From Beta vulgaris subsp. vulgaris (lineage: Eukaryota > Streptophyta > Magnoliopsida > Caryophyllales > Amaranthaceae), in NCBI RefSeq assembly GCF_026745355.1, contig NC_079208.1, positions 55,627,276-55,691,275 on the forward strand: a stretch of 64,000 nucleotides of DNA, given 5' to 3'. Shown piece by piece: positions 1-15,415 of the stretch; the stretch's first letter is position 1; each line of letters starts with the position of its first letter. The notes beneath the pieces are model-generated. The model did not search any database and had not been told where the DNA came from. It worked only from the letters and a program-made list of their open reading frames with translations. A program made the position numbers and the translations under genes.

Positions 1-588
1 CTGTTGTGAGCTATATGTGCGGAAGTCTAGCTGAATGTTTCCTTTTATGGCTGGATTTTTAGGGATGACAGAATAACAAGTTTTAGATCTCTAATTCTTC
101 TGTTGCGTTCTGAGCGTGCTCCATTACAGGTCACTTGGCAGCATTTGGTGACCTTCTGTTCTGGAGGTTTTTTCATTAGCGGAAGTTATAGATACAACAC
201 TTCTAGGAGATCGATATTTGCATGGAAATATAGGATTTTATTGAGATGGAAGGTTATGAATAGAGAGGACGTGGTGGTTAATATACTCACAAGTCACAGC
301 AACAACAGTTTTGGGACCCACATTGGGGAGATTTTTTGGAATCCTAGATGTAAAATATCTTATATTGAGTAATCAAGAGGATCTTTCTGAAAGATACACT
401 GAGAAGAGCATGAGTTGTGTCAATATTTTACTTATACCCATTATTGGTTGTGTTTCTTTACTATATATCCAGACGGGATGTTGAAAGCATTCAATAAACT
501 ATTTTTTTTCAAATCTGATAGCAAATTTATCCTATATTTTGCTTTACAAAAGATTTTTTTGACAGCATGATTGTTTTTATTTAAACAG

Positions 589-4183
<3,595 letters not shown>

Positions 4184-4184
4184 G

Positions 4185-4293
4185 GTCAGTTTATGATCTC
4201 CGGACTGCCCCTGTTTTATCTATTTCTGGTTCTTCAACTTTTTTTTTGCTTGATCAACTAATTGTTTGCTGAATTTACTTTCCATTTGTTTAG
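4185..4293 (+). other. Possible 3'-UTR intron of SMC3
   Basis: A donor-like GTCAGT begins one base after the TGA stop, and a pyrimidine-rich tract ending TTTAG lies at 4293. If spliced, the exon junction would sit directly after the stop codon. That is too close to trigger nonsense-mediated decay by the usual 50-base rule. No coding constraint supports it, so it is tentative. The remainder to about 4777 is 3' flank with nothing else recognised. Confidence 0.4.
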
Positions 4294-4777
4294 GGAAGAA
4301 GAGTCATGCTGTATATGCTTGCTTTAGATGACCCTATGGTGGTGGACACCTCGAACTGAACCTGTACATTGCTGGATAGTTTAGGTCAAATGTATGCGTT
4401 GTACATAGATTGGAGTAGGATATCTAACGTTCTTAATCTTGTTTGTACAATTTCGTATGATCAGGCGTATGCTTTTCTCTGTCAGCTGCTTATTTAGAAG
4501 CATCCTTTATTAGTGTATTAGTGTATATTTTGTTGATCATGGTCGTTAATTAGGGTTGATAACTGTGGAACAGAAATGTTTCGCAGTTAAGAGTTTGATT
4601 CTGGCATCATATTTGGTCCAAAATATTGAAAATTTGTAATAGAGATCTTGGCGGCTAAAACTAACCAGTTATTTATGGTAACTCTTATGACCAGAAATCA
4701 GAATGGACACGGCAATTTTACTAGATGCACACTAACTTAATTAGCTCGGTTGAAAGTTAAAACCTGTCCATATTTTA

Positions 4778-5019
4778 CTTTGTCCGTTTTTTAATTTACT
4801 CACTTTACTTTGGGAAGAACCAAGGAGGAAGTACAAAAGTATGAGAGAAAAATTGAAAGATGGAGAGAGAAACAAAAAAGTGGGTTAAAATATTAAAAAA
4901 ATGAATGACATGGGTGGAAAAGGAGGAGAAAGTAGATGTGATGCTACCCAAAATAGAAAAAGTATCAGTGTGTGGATAAAAAAAAGAAAGTGTGTAGATT
5001 AAAAAAGAAGTGGAGGGAG
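4778..5019. mobile_element. Degenerate Stowaway-like MITE
   Basis: The left end CTTTGTCCGTTTTTTAAT follows TA. The right end ATTAAAAAAGAAGTGGAGGGAG is its approximate inverted complement. The interior is AT-rich with no frame. The ends have drifted and the right TA duplication is not clean, so this is probably an old copy. Confidence 0.5.
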
Positions 5020-5175
5020 TGAAATTTAAATAGCTTTTTTAACTTAAAAATTTCGAATATTTGACTAGAATTTTAGATTGCTCAATTTGAAATGGACTTC
5101 TCAGTCTACTTTCTTTATTCATTTATTAAGACCCATTATTGATTTCTTTATTTGCATTTTCTTGCCCATGTATGC

Positions 5176-5864
5176 ATTGTGCTCCCGCCTCCTGGGAGCA
5201 CAATGAGAATTGTGCTCCCGCCTCCTGGGAGCACAATGAGAATTGTGCTCCCACAATACAAAATTTAACATTTACGAATACGAAAACGAATATTTACGAA
5301 TACGAAAACGAACATTTTACTGTTGAAGTGAAACATTACAAAATTCATTTACGAAAACGTACATTTTATTATTGAAATAGAACATTACAAGAATTCATTT
5401 ATGAAAAAGAACATTTTACTGTTGAAGTGGAACATTACCATAATCCAAATACGAAAGTGAACATTTTTTGTTAAAGTGGAACATTACTAGAATTCAATTA
5501 CTTAAATAGAACATATGTTTATCAAATATAAAACATATTCTCAGTGAAAATAGAACATATTTTTTGGTGGAAAATAAGTTTTAAAAAAATATTTTTTAAA
5601 ATTGAACATTTGCTTATTAAAAATAAAACGGATTCACAAAATATAGAACATAAATTTTTGCTAAAAAATAAGCTTAAAACGAACAATTGTTGAAATAGAA
5701 CATTTGTTTATTGAAAATAGAACAATTTTTACGAAAACTAGAACATATTTTTTTGCTGAAAAATATGCTTAAAATGAACATATTTTAAAATAGAACATTT
5801 ACTTATAGGAAATGAAACAAATTTACTGGGTGCATGGTGTGTACCCTTCTCCTGGGAGCACAAT
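5176..5864. mobile_element. Inverted-repeat element with tandemly repeated left terminus
   Basis: The left side has a 29-base palindromic unit (ATTGTGCTCCC, spacer, GGGAGCACAAT) at 5176-5204, again at 5209-5237, and a half copy at 5242-5252, joined by GAGA. The right edge at 5851-5864 ends GGGAGCACAAT. The interior (5270-5850) is made of diverged repeats of about 55-60 bases carrying GAACATT or TAGAACAT on the plus strand. No transposase frame is present, and I found no clear target duplication, so the superfamily is open (foldback- or Mutator-like are possible). The flank 5865-6342 holds nothing recognisable. Confidence 0.55.
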
Positions 5865-6342
5865 AGAATTTTCATGTTATTTGCTCGATTTACATTAGAT
5901 GATGTGATTTAATAGGTTTTGTTTGATAAAGCATTTACTTTTTTTTTTCTTGAACTTATTTTAGTAACTATTGCACTTTTTAAGATTTTTGTATGACTGA
6001 ATTTTTACTTTCAATTTTTAACTTCTGTTGCAATTTGTTTAACAAATTGATGGTATGACCATTAGATACTTGTTTTAAAAAAGAATGTCTTCTAAATATT
6101 AGCTAAAAGAACTAGAGGTGGATAATTTATCTTGGAAGAACATAAATTAATATCGATGAACTCGTCCACAGTTTATCCAGATTATAGACATTGAAACTCT
6201 AAAAGCTTGACTCCAAATTCAGCTAAAAAATCTTTCTATTTAAAAATTGTCACTTTGACAATATTGTACTTCAGTTCCCTGTTCTTTTTGCATTCTTTTG
6301 TTTTTTTTGGGATTACGCCTGAATTTTGCTTAACTAAAAGAC

Positions 6343-6713
6343 TAGGGGTGAAAACAAGCGAAATCGAGACCAAGCTTGGAGTTGTCCGGCTCGGCTCGTC
6401 ACACTTTTACTCGAACTTGAGCCAATTTCAAGTTTATATTTTCTAATCCAATTAACCTTAAAACTCAGTTGAGTTAAAAAAAATTATATTATACATATTC
6501 TATAGAAATAGGTTTAGACTACTTTGAGTTTTTCACAAGTATCATGCATAATTTAAGTATAACTTTTCATTTATTTTGTGTAATATAAAAAATAATATAG
6601 CTAAAATATATTTCAAACCTGCTCGCAAAAAATCAAACTTTGCTATGCTCGGCTCTAGAAAATTTCGAGCCGAGCTCGATTAGTTTATGAGCCAGGCAGC
6701 ACTAACACCCCTA
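6343..6713. mobile_element. hAT-like MITE rich in GAGCTCGAGCCGAGC words
   Basis: It begins TAGGGGTG and ends CACCCCTA, an 8-base inverted repeat. The subterminal regions carry GGCTCGGCTCG and CGAGCCGAGCTCG, around an AT-rich core. Flanking 8-mers TAAAAGAC and CTATAGAC match at 5 or 6 of 8 positions, consistent with an eroded hAT-type 8 bp duplication. It is related to the element at 25607-26128 and the partial one near 56640-56948. Confidence 0.6.
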
Positions 6714-7280
6714 CTATAGACTGTTTGCCCAAAAAGAGTCCAAAACAATGCTCAAGAGTAGTATATAACCACATTTGGACTGCAAGTCAGCCAGATAGCA
6801 TTGAGCACAAAACAGAAGGCAGAAACACTTCATGACAATATTCACCTTCATCTAACCCTGGTAATCTGAGTAAACACTTTCGTTATATATGAGATTGCCA
6901 ATTTCATCATATCTGGCTTGCTGATTTTATTAGAATATCACCATTATCTACAAACTTGCATGGTACATTCCCCTCTTGTGAGCTGTAATATAGGCCGAAT
7001 ATCGAAGAGCTCTGAATAATCATAGCAGTCTCATTAACATTGACAGGAATATGTAAACATAATCTTCTGTTTTGCATGAATCAATAATTTAGATAAATGA
7101 GAAGTCAAAAAATTTCATGACTACAAGAATTTTGGTCACTATCACCAGTTGTACAAGAACAATACTCTTAGGTTCACCCAACCATGAAATAATTGTGGGT
7201 GTATCCTTTAGAATAACTTTTTCAAACCTACTGACAACACCAAATACTACTACTAGTACTATCACTTACATATTTAAATT
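6714..7280 (-). other. 3' flank and probable 3' UTR of the GH3 gene
   Basis: AT-rich sequence downstream (in gene sense) of the GH3 stop codon. No frame, repeat or RNA gene is recognised. No clear polyadenylation site was chosen. Confidence 0.3.
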
Positions 7281-10200
7281 TTAGTATCCTTTGGTAGAAT
7301 TCGTAGTAAGCCCGAACCCAAATGGAAATAGCGGGTCATAATGTGGGTCACCCACATTCATTGGTAGTTGATCAACTGACTTGAACCATGTCCGTGCAAG
7401 CTTGCCAGTAAATCCATAGTCACCAAACAGCACATCAGTAACACCCTGGCCTTCAGTCCCAGGCAGCCAGGCAGCAACGAGGGCATCAATGGTTGCCAAG
7501 TAAGGTTGGATAACAACGGGCCTGCCTGAGATGACCACCACCACACATGTGACACCTCCACAAACATTCTTTATTGTGTTGAGGCCAGGTTCTGGAATCG
7601 TCAAGTTCAAGCTATCACCATTTGTCTCGGCATAGGGTGGCTCTCCTACAACTACTATGGCATACGAAAATCCACCTGACTTGACAAAGTTTGGGTCTGG
7701 GTTCTCGTTGAAGACTACTTGGGTTGTTGGATCAACCGTGTTCTTCACAGCAGTCAATATTGTTGTACCTATATACAACAAATCAACAATATACTTTTTT
7801 TAAATACATAAAAGATAGTAAGATTTACATATTATCCTTTGGTTTTTCCTCATTTTTTATTCTCAAAAGAAAAACAGTTTGGCCGGGAACATAAAGTGAT
7901 AAAACCCATTATTTTGGCTCAAGCAAAGAGAGAAAGAATGTGTTATAAAGTGAAGTGTTGAGTAACCTTTTGTTTTCTGCCAAACTGTAATGCCAAATAG
8001 CCTAATTCTTCTCATAACAAGTTTTGACACTTGAAAACTGATGGGTCATATTGATGTAAGTATGAAGTACTTCGTACCTGATGTAATGTCATTGCCATTA
8101 GCACCTTGCCATTCAATAGTCCATCCACCACATTGGTTACCCAAGTTATCGGCATGGGTTCCTGCTACAAGTATCTTTGGTGCCTTCTTCGGAAGTGGAA
8201 GTAATGGCTTGTAAGCCGATTTACCGTTCTTTAGAAGAACTAGGGATTTTCTCACTGCTTCTCTTGCCAACTCTCTGTGCTCCTGCTCAAGAGCATTGAA
8301 CTTAAGTACAGGAAAAAAGGAGACAGAAAAAATCAACAAGCGAAAAAATTTAAAAGAATTTGGAAGAATAGAAACCTGGCTGCCAACTTCATTGACGAGA
8401 CTGAGGTCAGCCATTGGGTTCTCGAACAAGCCCATGACAAATTTCACCCTTAAGATCCTCCTTACAGCGTCATCAATCCTCTTCATGGGGATGACGTTGT
8501 TCTTCACCTGCAACTTAAGATCATCGATGAACTCATTGAAGTTCATTGGAACCATCACCTGCACGACGTCCTTATAAGATTAGTAAAACTCAGTCGAATC
8601 ATTTATTGGGTGGGTCTGGCCGGGTCAATAACAGATCAGTCAAACAGCGAGTCCTAGTTAATGAGTCGCTACAGTTATTTAGACTTGCAACATTTTGAAA
8701 ATCAACTCGTACTGACCATATCAATCCCGGCTTGAACTCCAGCTTGGACGGAGTACGAATAGTTAGCATGAGGAGGAGAGGTGATCCTGTCAATTCCTTC
8801 CCAATCCGATATCACAAATCCCTATTAAAACATTGACAAAAAGCAGCTATCATGTTTCCTGAACTTCCAACATTTTGTTTTGATAACGGTGATTAAGTAT
8901 GAAATTTTTTCTGCTTACATGGAACTTAAGTTTATTCTTGAGATAACCGGTGACAAGATTGCGATTAGCATGCATCTTCACACCATTCCAGCTAGAGTAA
9001 GACACCATAACTGTTGCAATACCTTTCTTTATGGAGTCGAGGTAAGCTGGCATATGGATGCTAAAAAGCTCCTTGGCGGAGATCACAGTGTTGTTCTCAT
9101 TGATTCCCTTTTGCGTACCACCGTCACCCACAAAGTGCTTGGCACAACCCGCTACACTTTTCCTAATCAAATCAACAAACAACCATCAATTACTGCCAAT
9201 AAAATGATATATTATACCCTTTCAGTTTGCTGCCATTTCTAAAATAAGAAATTAAGTCTTGTAGCCGTGGATGTTTCCTAATCTACAATTTCAAGCAAAA
9301 AAATGAGCCTAAAATGAGTATTAAAAAAGGGGGTCTTTCACAAATTATTATGAAGAGATAAAAATGTCTCTGGTAACATAATGGATTGTAATATAGGGAC
9401 TCTAACAAATTAAACTTTAGGCTTATATGACGTCGGAACTGTTATTTTCATACCAATTTGTCTAAGTAAAAAATTCAAATATTCATTTATCAATATATGC
9501 TAGACTTTTTATACCGATCCTCAAAGGCCCTTACATAGTTTTATTCCTATCTTGTAATTCTGTCTGAATTACGAATTCAAATGACAACCAAATCAATGCA
9601 AAGTGATACAGCGTTATTAAGTATTAGAGTTTGAGCTTTTTCCACAACTGGGAATTTAGTGATCAAGATTTTTGTGTCTGTAGTCTCTACATGTCTTATA
9701 CTTCCTCCATTTCGTTTTACATGCAACAAAGTAATATTTTATATCTCACAAATAATATCCCTTTGTTGCATTTAAAACGAACGGAGGAAGTATGAAGTAT
9801 CAAAATTGCAATTGTACTTTTTCTCCTTTTTTTGGGAGGGTGGGTGAGAAAATTTAGATATGCTGGCCTTTTATGAGATATATCTAGTGTGAATGATGGG
9901 TGGTTTACTGGTAAGACCAAGTACAAGAACGTGCTTCAAACTAATAGAAAGTTTCTTTTTTTTGGCAAGAAAACTAATAGAAAGTTGTTCTCACGTTACT
10001 TGTCACAAAAAGTAAGCACCGCTATACCAGACATGCAGATGTTAAGACTTTTTTTAATTCACCGCCTAATCACATGTTAATTACATTTTAATCCTTGTCG
10101 TATCATCAAAATTCTAATGAAAGATGATTTGTGTCGTCAAAAGTCATAAATCATGCTTAGATTCAAACTATATATAGTATACACCTTAAATATCATGGTT

Positions 10201-11870
10201 TAAAACTTATTTGAAACTTTGAATCACATAAAATGTTGATAAAAGACATTCTCGAAAGGAAATGCACTATTAATTACGACTAAATATGTTGTAAAAACAT
10301 GATAAGCACGCTTAAAAGTAGAGTAACTTCGGAAAAAAAGAACTATCATTGTAAAGGATACTTACTTTCCATTAACATAAGGAAAACCCTCTGGATAATT
10401 AGTAGGAACATCTCCTTGTAAGCCTGGAATGATCTCAGTCATCATTTGTACAATCCTATGGTCTTCACTATAACTCTCGTAGCAACGTCCCCATCTCGGA
10501 TCCCTACAAACCGCGATACACGGGGCGAAAGCATAGGGAATCCCGGTTGCTCGAACTTCAAGTGCAGTAGCAGCTCCAATCTTCTTAACAAGTTCAGGGT
10601 CCCTGATCAATTAGAGCAAGAATACATCACCAATTTGCTCCAACACATAGTTTACAACTACATTTAGCAGTGAAAATTTTAATCAAGATCTTACTTACAC
10701 TTTATATCATAGCCACATTTAATTTTCCTCAACTATCATACCCATTAAACTGTTGCATACTACATAACCTTATTGTAGACATAACTTTGTTAAAGCAAAT
10801 AGCTCATATTCATAAACTTATCTTTTCAATAGATAAATTTGATTAGTTTGCAGTAAATTTCCACTAATCAGAACCAATTTTTGTTGATCAAAAATGATTT
10901 ATACTAATCAAAACTAGATAATACTGATCAAAGTACTCCTATGTAGTTATCAAGATTGTGGTAAATATGCAATCAAATATCTAATAAAACAGCCTAAAAT
11001 AACAAGACACAATAAATTTAATACTTCTTCATTTATAGCACAAGATATAATGCTTGCCTTGTGACCCCAAGCCCCACATTGTGAGGGAAAATGGTGGCAT
11101 TGTAGGCATTGTTGTGGCCATGAACAGCATCAATACCATAAATCATCGGTATACCGAGACGAGTAGCCAGTGAACCCTTCTGGAATTCATTAACCATATT
11201 CACCCAAGCTTCAGCAGATGCCTTAGGACCAGGCACACTTCCACCTCCACTCAATACACTCCCTATTCACAAAAACAAACCCAACAAATATTCCTTAGTA
11301 ACCACCATTACCAACAAATTTACCCCTTCTTAATTTTCCATCTTTTTCACATCAATCCAATCCATAAACCAAATTTAATTACCACATTCAAATACTTCAT
11401 ACATTAATCAAAATGGGTATCAACCAAATCAGTCATAGGTCAAAAAAATCCATTCTTTTTTTTTTCAAATTTTTATATTAACTCAACTATTGAAAGTCAT
11501 ACAACAATTACAATATATAAGTCAAAATCTAACAAATACCCATTTCACCAAAACATAAAATCAAAATGACCAATTAAAATGTAAAAATGGGTATAAATTG
11601 AATTAACTAAAGAAGATTAATGATAAAATGAGAGATGGTTATATATATACCTATGAAGTAGGTTTTCATAACATCAGCTGAAGCAACTTTGCGTTCAATT
11701 TGCACCATTTGACCAATTTTTTCCTCCAAAGTCATCCGAGATAAAAGATCATTTACTCTTTTATTAACTGCCAATGTTGGGTCTTTATATCTCATATCTT
11801 CTGCTTCTATCAAACTTACCCATATGAATAACAGCAAAAATCCCACCTGGGGTAGTAACATTTTCCCCAT
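7281..11870 (-). CDS. GH3 beta-glucosidase / beta-D-glucan exohydrolase
   Basis: Eight exons in gene order: 11651-11870, 11058-11262, 10366-10602, 8919-9162, 8717-8821, 8376-8558, 8078-8282 and 7281-7768. They give 628 codons, the usual size for plant exoglucanases. A hydrophobic signal peptide (about residues 5-23, [12 protein letters not shown]) precedes the mature start, so the enzyme should go to the wall. Motifs in order: [44 protein letters not shown] with the nucleophile Asp near 308, LLKNGK, and [11 protein letters not shown] with the acid/base Glu near 514. The 206-residue spacing equals that between D285 and E491 of barley ExoI as I remember it. The family removes glucose from beta-1,3/1,4-glucans. 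Exon 2 ends at a GC donor. The intron at 9163-10365 holds a 90-base hairpin MITE. Confidence 0.95.
9701..9790. mobile_element. 90-base Stowaway-type hairpin MITE in a GH3 intron
   Basis: Flanked by TA on both sides (9699-9700 and 9791-9792). The arms CTTCCTCCATTTCG and CGAACGGAGGAAG, extended inward by TTTACATGCAACAAAG and CTTTGTTGCATTTAAA, pair almost end to end. It is small enough to be a single hairpin in RNA. Confidence 0.8.
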
Positions 11871-13333
11871 TTTCTCTCTTAAAAATCTGAAAATGTCAAA
11901 AAATAATAAAGATAAACAATGAAATTAGGGGAAGAAAATGAAGAACAAATAAATAAAGAAACAATCTTGTAAAGGGATTAAAGATGAATAAATTAAGCAA
12001 ATTTATAAGTGATTAAATGGGAAAAAATTTGAGCTTGCTCAAAATGAAAATGACAAAAACAGAGATAATAATGTTTTTCTTTTACTTACTTTATTTTTCA
12101 AGTGTGACTCAAAGAAAATTAATGAAATGTGAAAATGAAGAACAAAAATAAAGAATGTTGTGCAGTTGATTGATTGAGGAGAGAGAAAGTGGGGAAGTGG
12201 GGAGGTGGGAAGAGAGAAACAGGGGAGAGTGGCAAAAAATGTCAGACTATCAGCTGCTTTTTATAGGGAAGAAAAATAAGAAACCGCCTTTATTTTTGTC
12301 TACTAATGGTAAATTATTTAAAATCTTTACTAATTTTTTTGCTCGTTGTGAAATTGTACTTTCATGAAGTATCTTATTTTTTGTTTTTTATTAGAAAGGA
12401 TAATCGGTCTGATGATCAACTCTTGCTAGGCTACTAGTCTCCCGGACACGCCAGCTTAAAAGTTGGGTTCAGACTAAACTGTAAACAGCTCAGAAATAAA
12501 TGTCCCAACATATTGTTGAAATAAGGATCCAAATCTTGGACAATGCTCTAAAATTTGGGGAAGTACTCCACTGAGTTACGCCCTCTCCCTCGTATTTCTC
12601 TCCGTTTCATAATACTCACTACACTTTTTATTGTGAGAAGTTTCACATTACTTGCTACACTTCCTTTTTGGACAATAAACTCTCTCTAACTCTCTTCACT
12701 CACATGGGTTCCTTTTCTTTTTACTATCTATCTTTTTATTCTCTAAAAATTGCATAAGAGTCCATAAATTGAAAAGCATAGCGAGTACAGTGTTCAATTT
12801 TTATTATTGGGGAGATTTAGACATTAGAATTTGGAGCGTTGCCACATTTTAAAAGGGGACAGAATATAAGTATATGGTACTAAACTAAGATCTAAATCAG
12901 AGTCAATACATTACCGTTGAGCATGAACGGTCTCATTTCCAAAGTTTGTGCTTTTTTAGTGCATAGAGCCTAGAGTAACTCTTTCTACACATTATTGATA
13001 AATTATTTTGTTAAGAGTAACATTTACTCTTTCCAAATATTTGTCTCAATTTTCTCCTGCAAGACGTATTATATGGTACAAGTATATGATCTTATTACTC
13101 ATTTTCAATCAGATTTTATCATATTAGGAAAAACAAGAAGAGTATCTATCAAGCTAGAAAAATAAGGAGAGTATATATCGAGCTAGAAAATATCAAATTG
13201 GATTAATAAAGAATTCGTTAGTACTTCTTTCATAGTGTTGCAAATAAATTGAAGCTGCTAAATATTTGCAATTAAAAGGGTATTACAAAAAATTGTCATT
13301 CTACCTTCATAATATACTTTATCATTGTGACTT
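11871..13333. other. Upstream region of the GH3 gene
   Basis: About 1.4 kb with no gene. The stretch 11871-12270 is purine-rich on the plus strand and would hold the GH3 promoter and 5' UTR on the minus strand. A lone CTCCGTTTCATAATACTC near 12600 resembles one Stowaway end but has no partner. Nothing else was recognised. Confidence 0.4.
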
Positions 13334-13534
13334 TTTTTTTGAACCCCATTTAGAGAATTCTTCGGTAAGAAGATTTTCCCTCTAAACTGCCCTCGTACAC
13401 GATCATTCACCCAAAGGTCTAATAAGCTTCAAACTTCGCCTATAACATTGAAGTTTGCTTCCACCTAGATTTGACCCTTGGTCTCCCATATGAGAGGTAG
13501 GAAGTCATATTATTAGACCCAAGGGTCCTTGGCT
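13334..13534 (-). mobile_element. SINE with 10 bp target duplication
   Basis: The direct repeats ATTGTGACTT at 13324-13333 and 13535-13544 flank a 201-base unit. On the minus strand it starts AGCCAAGGACCCTTGG, has a B-box-like GGGTCAAATCT about 60 bases in, and ends in an A-run beside the duplication. There is no frame. The length, tail and duplication fit a tRNA-derived SINE; the A box is poor. Confidence 0.7.
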
Positions 13535-13604
13535 ATTGTGACTTGTACTTGTATCAGCATCCTATACAACATTTAACTCTAATACAATTAAACAATAAAA
13601 ATAT

Positions 13605-13669
13605 ACTTTCTTCGTTTTGAAATAAGTGAAACACTTTTCTCAATTTCACTTATTTCAGAACAGAGTAAG
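13605..13669. mobile_element. 65-base Stowaway-like hairpin
   Basis: TA dinucleotides flank a short perfect-looking foldback: TTTTGAAATAAGTGAAA pairs with TTTCACTTATTTCAGAA. The ends CTTTC and GTAAG are only loosely Stowaway-like. It may be an internally deleted MITE. Confidence 0.5.
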
Positions 13670-14040
13670 TATAACTTATATGCCTTTAGTTTATCTATGT
13701 TGCTTTACAATTTTCGTCCTATAGTATAATTAACACCTACACAAATTACACAAAAATTTTGAATGAAGATCCCATCATTTCTTCATGGCAAAATTGGCCT
13801 TAACAACCTTTACTATAGCTTTGGTGCACCAAACAACCCCAAGTAAGACTTATCACCAGAACATCCTAAAGAATAGCACTTGGTGCAGTCCGTACCTTTC
13901 ATGACATCGGAGACCTCAATATTCACCGAAAAAGGAAAAATCTAGGTTTTCATTATTTTTATTTACATTTTCCCCCTTTTCTTATTTTCCAATGATAGCT
14001 GAGCAGTTTGAAATTAGGGTAATTGTTGTTTGATTCTTGC

Positions 14041-14338
14041 TCTAATACCATGGATGCTAGGTTTACAATTAAAATGTGGCATTGGGTTGTTTTATCTCCA
14101 AACCTGAAATAGGTTTGAGGGGAAATATATTCTTGATATGTTGATTAAGTATAACTCAAATTGTCTTATGTATTACTGCTTGTCTGGGTTAAATTTAGAA
14201 CAAGTTTAGTTAGGGTTTACACTGACAAGGAGGTGATGGATTTTTGCAAGGTAGGTTTAGATATTGGGATAGTAGAAGTGTATATGATCCATGGTGTAGA
14301 TGAACCTGAAGTAATTAAAGGATTACATTACTTAAACC
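14041..14338 (+). pseudogene. Degenerate fragment resembling the PB1-like domain of MULE-associated proteins
   Basis: Broken frames give FTIKMWHW early on and then VYTDKEVMDFCKVG, IVEVYMIHGVDEPEV. This resembles the plant PB1-like N-terminal region often attached to Mutator-type transposase genes. Stops lie between the pieces. The fragment is cut at 14338 by the LINE insertion, and the same strand resumes after 15120 with NPPTVEQENIPIVELK. The family call rests on weak pattern similarity. Confidence 0.4.
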
Positions 14339-15074
14339 GCCCCACCCCCTTCATACCAATCGAAGACTGGATTAAAAATTTCCTTAGATTGTTTTGGAAA
14401 GAAGATGGAATTAAGTCATCTCGTATATCTGAGTTCATTGCAACTCTTTGGGCTATTTGGCTTCATAGAAATAACGTCGTCTTCAGGAATGAAGATGTCA
14501 ACCCTTTGGCTATCGCAGAAATCAAAACATCCCTCCTTAAAGAATTGGATGAAAGTACTAAATTCAGGGAAAGAAAACCTCCTCTCTCATCCACCGACGA
14601 TAAAATTCGAGATACGGAGCCAAATTTACAAGGTAATCAGTCCAACGAACACTGCATAATCTTAGTTGATGGTGCTTGGAAGCGTCGAAAACAGAATCAT
14701 CCAAGAGCGGGAATTGGTTGGTCAGCCCATTTCAACAACATCAAAATTTTTGAAGGAAATGCTACGGTCATTGCATCGTCCGCCCTACAAACAGAAGCAC
14801 ATGCTATTATGCGTGGACTATGTGAAGCAATTGATCACGGAATCAATTATGTCCATATCTGTTCAGATAACAAAGAGCTTGTCCAAGTCCTTAGTAATAA
14901 CCAATATCCTTTTGAAATAGCCACTTTAGTCCATGACATTCAGGCACTTCGCAACAAGTTTATTAGCTGTAAAATATATAAAGTGAGTAGAGATGTAGTT
15001 GCCCCCGCCCATGCTCTGGCGACTGCGGCTAGATTAGGTAGAATTGTCTCTTAACTTTTGTTTGTACTTGTTGT

Positions 15075-15110
<36 letters not shown>

Positions 15111-15120
15111 TACTTAAACC
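14324..15120 (+). mobile_element. 5'-truncated LINE insert with 15 bp target duplication
   Basis: The duplication TACATTACTTAAACC lies at 14324-14338 and 15106-15120. The insert 14339-15105 ends in about 30 A residues. It encodes only the last part of an L1-type second open frame (to the stop at 15054), ending in a plant RNase H-like domain: ILVDGAWK, QTEAHAIMRGLCEA and ICSDNKELVQVL carry three acidic positions. The usual final AD.LA is replaced by PAHALATAA. The frame continues unbroken into host sequence at its 5' end by chance. The copy is truncated and cannot move on its own. Confidence 0.88.
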
Positions 15121-15335
15121 ATTAATAACCCACCCACTGTTGAGCAAGAAAACATACCCATTGTTGAATTAAAGTATAAACCCAGCATTGTTTTGCAGCA
15201 CACATTGTGCAAGAAAACCCACCCATTATCCCAGAATACCCACCCATTATTGAGCAAGAAAACCACCCATTATCCAAGAAAACCCACCCACTGTTGAACT
15301 AAAACCCACCCACTCTTAGACTAAACCAAAACACC
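15121..15335 (+). repeat. Imperfect direct repeats of an ACCCACCCATTATTGAGCAA unit
   Basis: About seven diverged copies of a unit of roughly 22-26 bases with the core ACCCACCCA.T.TTGA.CAAGAAAA, directly after the LINE's right duplication. They may be repeats inside the disrupted MULE-like coding fragment. No intact frame is present. Confidence 0.6.
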
Positions 15336-15415
15336 ACTAAACCAAAAACTCCTAGGAAGAAGCTTCAAGTACACAGGTGCATTGATTTGACACAAATTAG
15401 TATAGTAAGCTATTA

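Noticed and set aside
103..372. Open frame before the first SMC3 exon
   Set aside because: It lies in SMC3 intron sequence, lacks similarity to SMC3 or anything I recognise, and starts at a non-ATG codon.
12595..12790. Another Stowaway MITE beginning CTCCGTTTCATAATACTC
   Set aside because: No inverted partner end or TA duplication could be found.
14161..15054. A 297-residue RNase H gene
   Set aside because: The first 59 residues are host sequence and the rest a truncated LINE; the 15 bp duplication marks the junction.
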